Assembly (NCBI RefSeq): GCF_010668395.1
Contig: NZ_WUEY01000002.1
Span: forward strand, 62,001 to 126,000
Reading direction: 5' to 3'
Origin: Martinezella lusitana
GTDB lineage: Bacteria; Pseudomonadota; Alphaproteobacteria; Rhizobiales; Rhizobiaceae
DNA: 64,000 nucleotides
The position numbers and the translations under genes are program-made. Positions 63,261 to 64,000 of the stretch are shown one piece after another; position 1 is the stretch's first letter; the number at the start of each line of letters is the position of its first letter. Under the pieces are notes generated by a model. That model worked only from the letters and a program-made list of their open reading frames with translations, was not told the origin of the DNA and made no database searches.

Positions 63261-64000
63261 ATGACAATCGACAATGCAGACGTTCGCAAGACGGATCAGC
63301 ATGTGGCGCCTCAGGCAGACCACGGCGACCAGGAAAAAACTATCCTTAATCGTATCGCGCAATTGCGCGCATGGCTCTTTCTTGCCGCGCTTATCGTGAC
63401 GTTCGAGATCTGGGCACGGATCGACTTCGGCGGCACCTTCATCGGCTCCAGCTTCAACTGGCAGTCCGTTGCGGTCTTCGCAGTGGCGCCGCTGCTGCTG
63501 GCGATCGGGCAGACTTTCGTCATCATTTCCGGCGGCATCGATCTGTCGACCGGCTTCATCATGGGGCTTGCGGCCGTCGTTGCCGCGCACGTCGCCAATA
63601 TCGCCGGCCTTTATATGCCTTTGCCGCTGGCAATGGTGTTCGGCATTCTCATCTCCATGCTGGCGGCCGCCGTACCCGGCTTCGTAAACGGTCTTCTGAT
63701 CTCCCGGCTGAAGGTTCCGCCGTTCATCGGCACGCTCGGCATGTTCGGCGTTGCGCGTGGCACGGCCTTCCTGCTCGCCGGCGGCACGACGGTGCCCGTC
63801 AAGAATTCCTATTTTGCCGAACTCGGCAACGGACGCTTCTTTGGCGTGCCCTATCTCGTCATCGTCACGCTCGTCTTTGTGCTCATCATGCATTACCTGC
63901 TGAGCCAAACCCGTTTCGGCCAGCATAATTATGCCATCGGCGCCAATGCGCAGGCCGCGCGCCGCGCCGGTATCGACATCAAGTCCCATCTGCTGCGGCT
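63261..64000 (+). CDS. Sugar ABC transporter permease (RbsC-type), 3' end outside the window
   Basis: 246 codons are present and the frame continues past base 64000. RbsC-like features: a charged cytoplasmic N-terminus, then helices with AVAPLLLAIGQTFVIISGGIDLSTGF near residues 72-95 (GGIDLS is diagnostic), PGFVNGLLISRLKVPPFIGTLGMF near 133-156 and, near the window end, NAQAARRAGIDIKSH, which belongs to the ATPase-docking loop. It is the membrane partner of the 62162 receptor; an ATPase gene should follow outside. Confidence 0.88.
   Translation, partial: MTIDNADVRKTDQHVAPQADHGDQEKTILNRIAQLRAWLFLAALIVTFEIWARIDFGGTFIGSSFNWQSVAVFAVAPLLLAIGQTFVIISGGIDLSTGFIMGLAAVVAAHVANIAGLYMPLPLAMVFGILISMLAAAVPGFVNGLLISRLKVPPFIGTLGMFGVARGTAFLLAGGTTVPVKNSYFAELGNGRFFGVPYLVIVTLVFVLIMHYLLSQTRFGQHNYAIGANAQAARRAGIDIKSHLLR

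Overview
The window looks like a high-GC alphaproteobacterial replicon of the Rhizobiaceae type (Rhizobium, Agrobacterium or Ensifer relatives). The reasons are strong G/C at third codon positions, at least eight ABC uptake systems in 64 kb, Aap-type amino acid permeases, a KdgD/UxuA acid-sugar operon, SorC/ROK sugar modules and IS30/ISNCY debris. There are no rRNA, tRNA, replication or ribosomal genes, which fits a megaplasmid, a chromid or an accessory chromosomal region. Family calls come from reading the translated sequence; no database search was run.

Layout. (1) 0-5.7 kb: a sugar ABC ATPase cut by the window edge, divergent from a FadR-type regulator, then a UxuA-like dehydratase, KdgD and a propeller lactonase, together an acid-sugar (uronate/aldarate) operon. 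A near-palindrome TCATAnTATGA lies before the regulator and again before the dehydratase. (2) 5.7-9.1 kb: a PAS-GGDEF-EAL protein and a DMT exporter. (3) 9.2-16 kb: a GlxA-type AraC regulator divergent from an amino acid ABC transporter, a glutamine-amidotransferase/RidA fusion and a DadA-like oxidase.

(4) 16.4-43.2 kb: a candidate organosulfur-scavenging island. Two divergent operons each carry a complete peptide-type ABC transporter. The left one ends in an SsuD-like monooxygenase and an Eis-like acetyltransferase; the right one ends in an SfnB-like flavoprotein and two luciferase-like proteins. They are followed by an Aap-type transporter with no ATPase, a MetY-like sulfhydrylase, a 2-oxoglutarate oxygenase, a small three-cysteine membrane protein and an SsuABC/TauABC transporter. 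Three promoter regions share TCTATA-N7-TAGATT, suggesting a common regulator that is not encoded here.

(5) 43.8-51.6 kb: a seven-gene glycan or lipid-linked sugar cluster (GtrA, two methyltransferases, a large GT-C-like membrane protein, a split transketolase, and an epimerase fused to a GtrB-like glycosyltransferase). Its coding sequence is somewhat less GC-rich, and its right side abuts nested IS remnants and an intact IS30-family element. (6) 53.3-57.5 kb: a CNNM/CorC-type protein, a luciferase-like oxidoreductase, an RBBP9-type hydrolase, an alcohol dehydrogenase fragment and a sugar-phosphate isomerase-like protein. (7) 57.8-64 kb: a SorC-type regulator and HAD phosphatase divergent from a LacD/YihT-type aldolase and a ROK-P-loop kinase fusion, then a sugar ABC binding protein and a permease cut by the right edge. 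A perfect 13-bp palindrome in the divergent promoter is the likely SorC operator.
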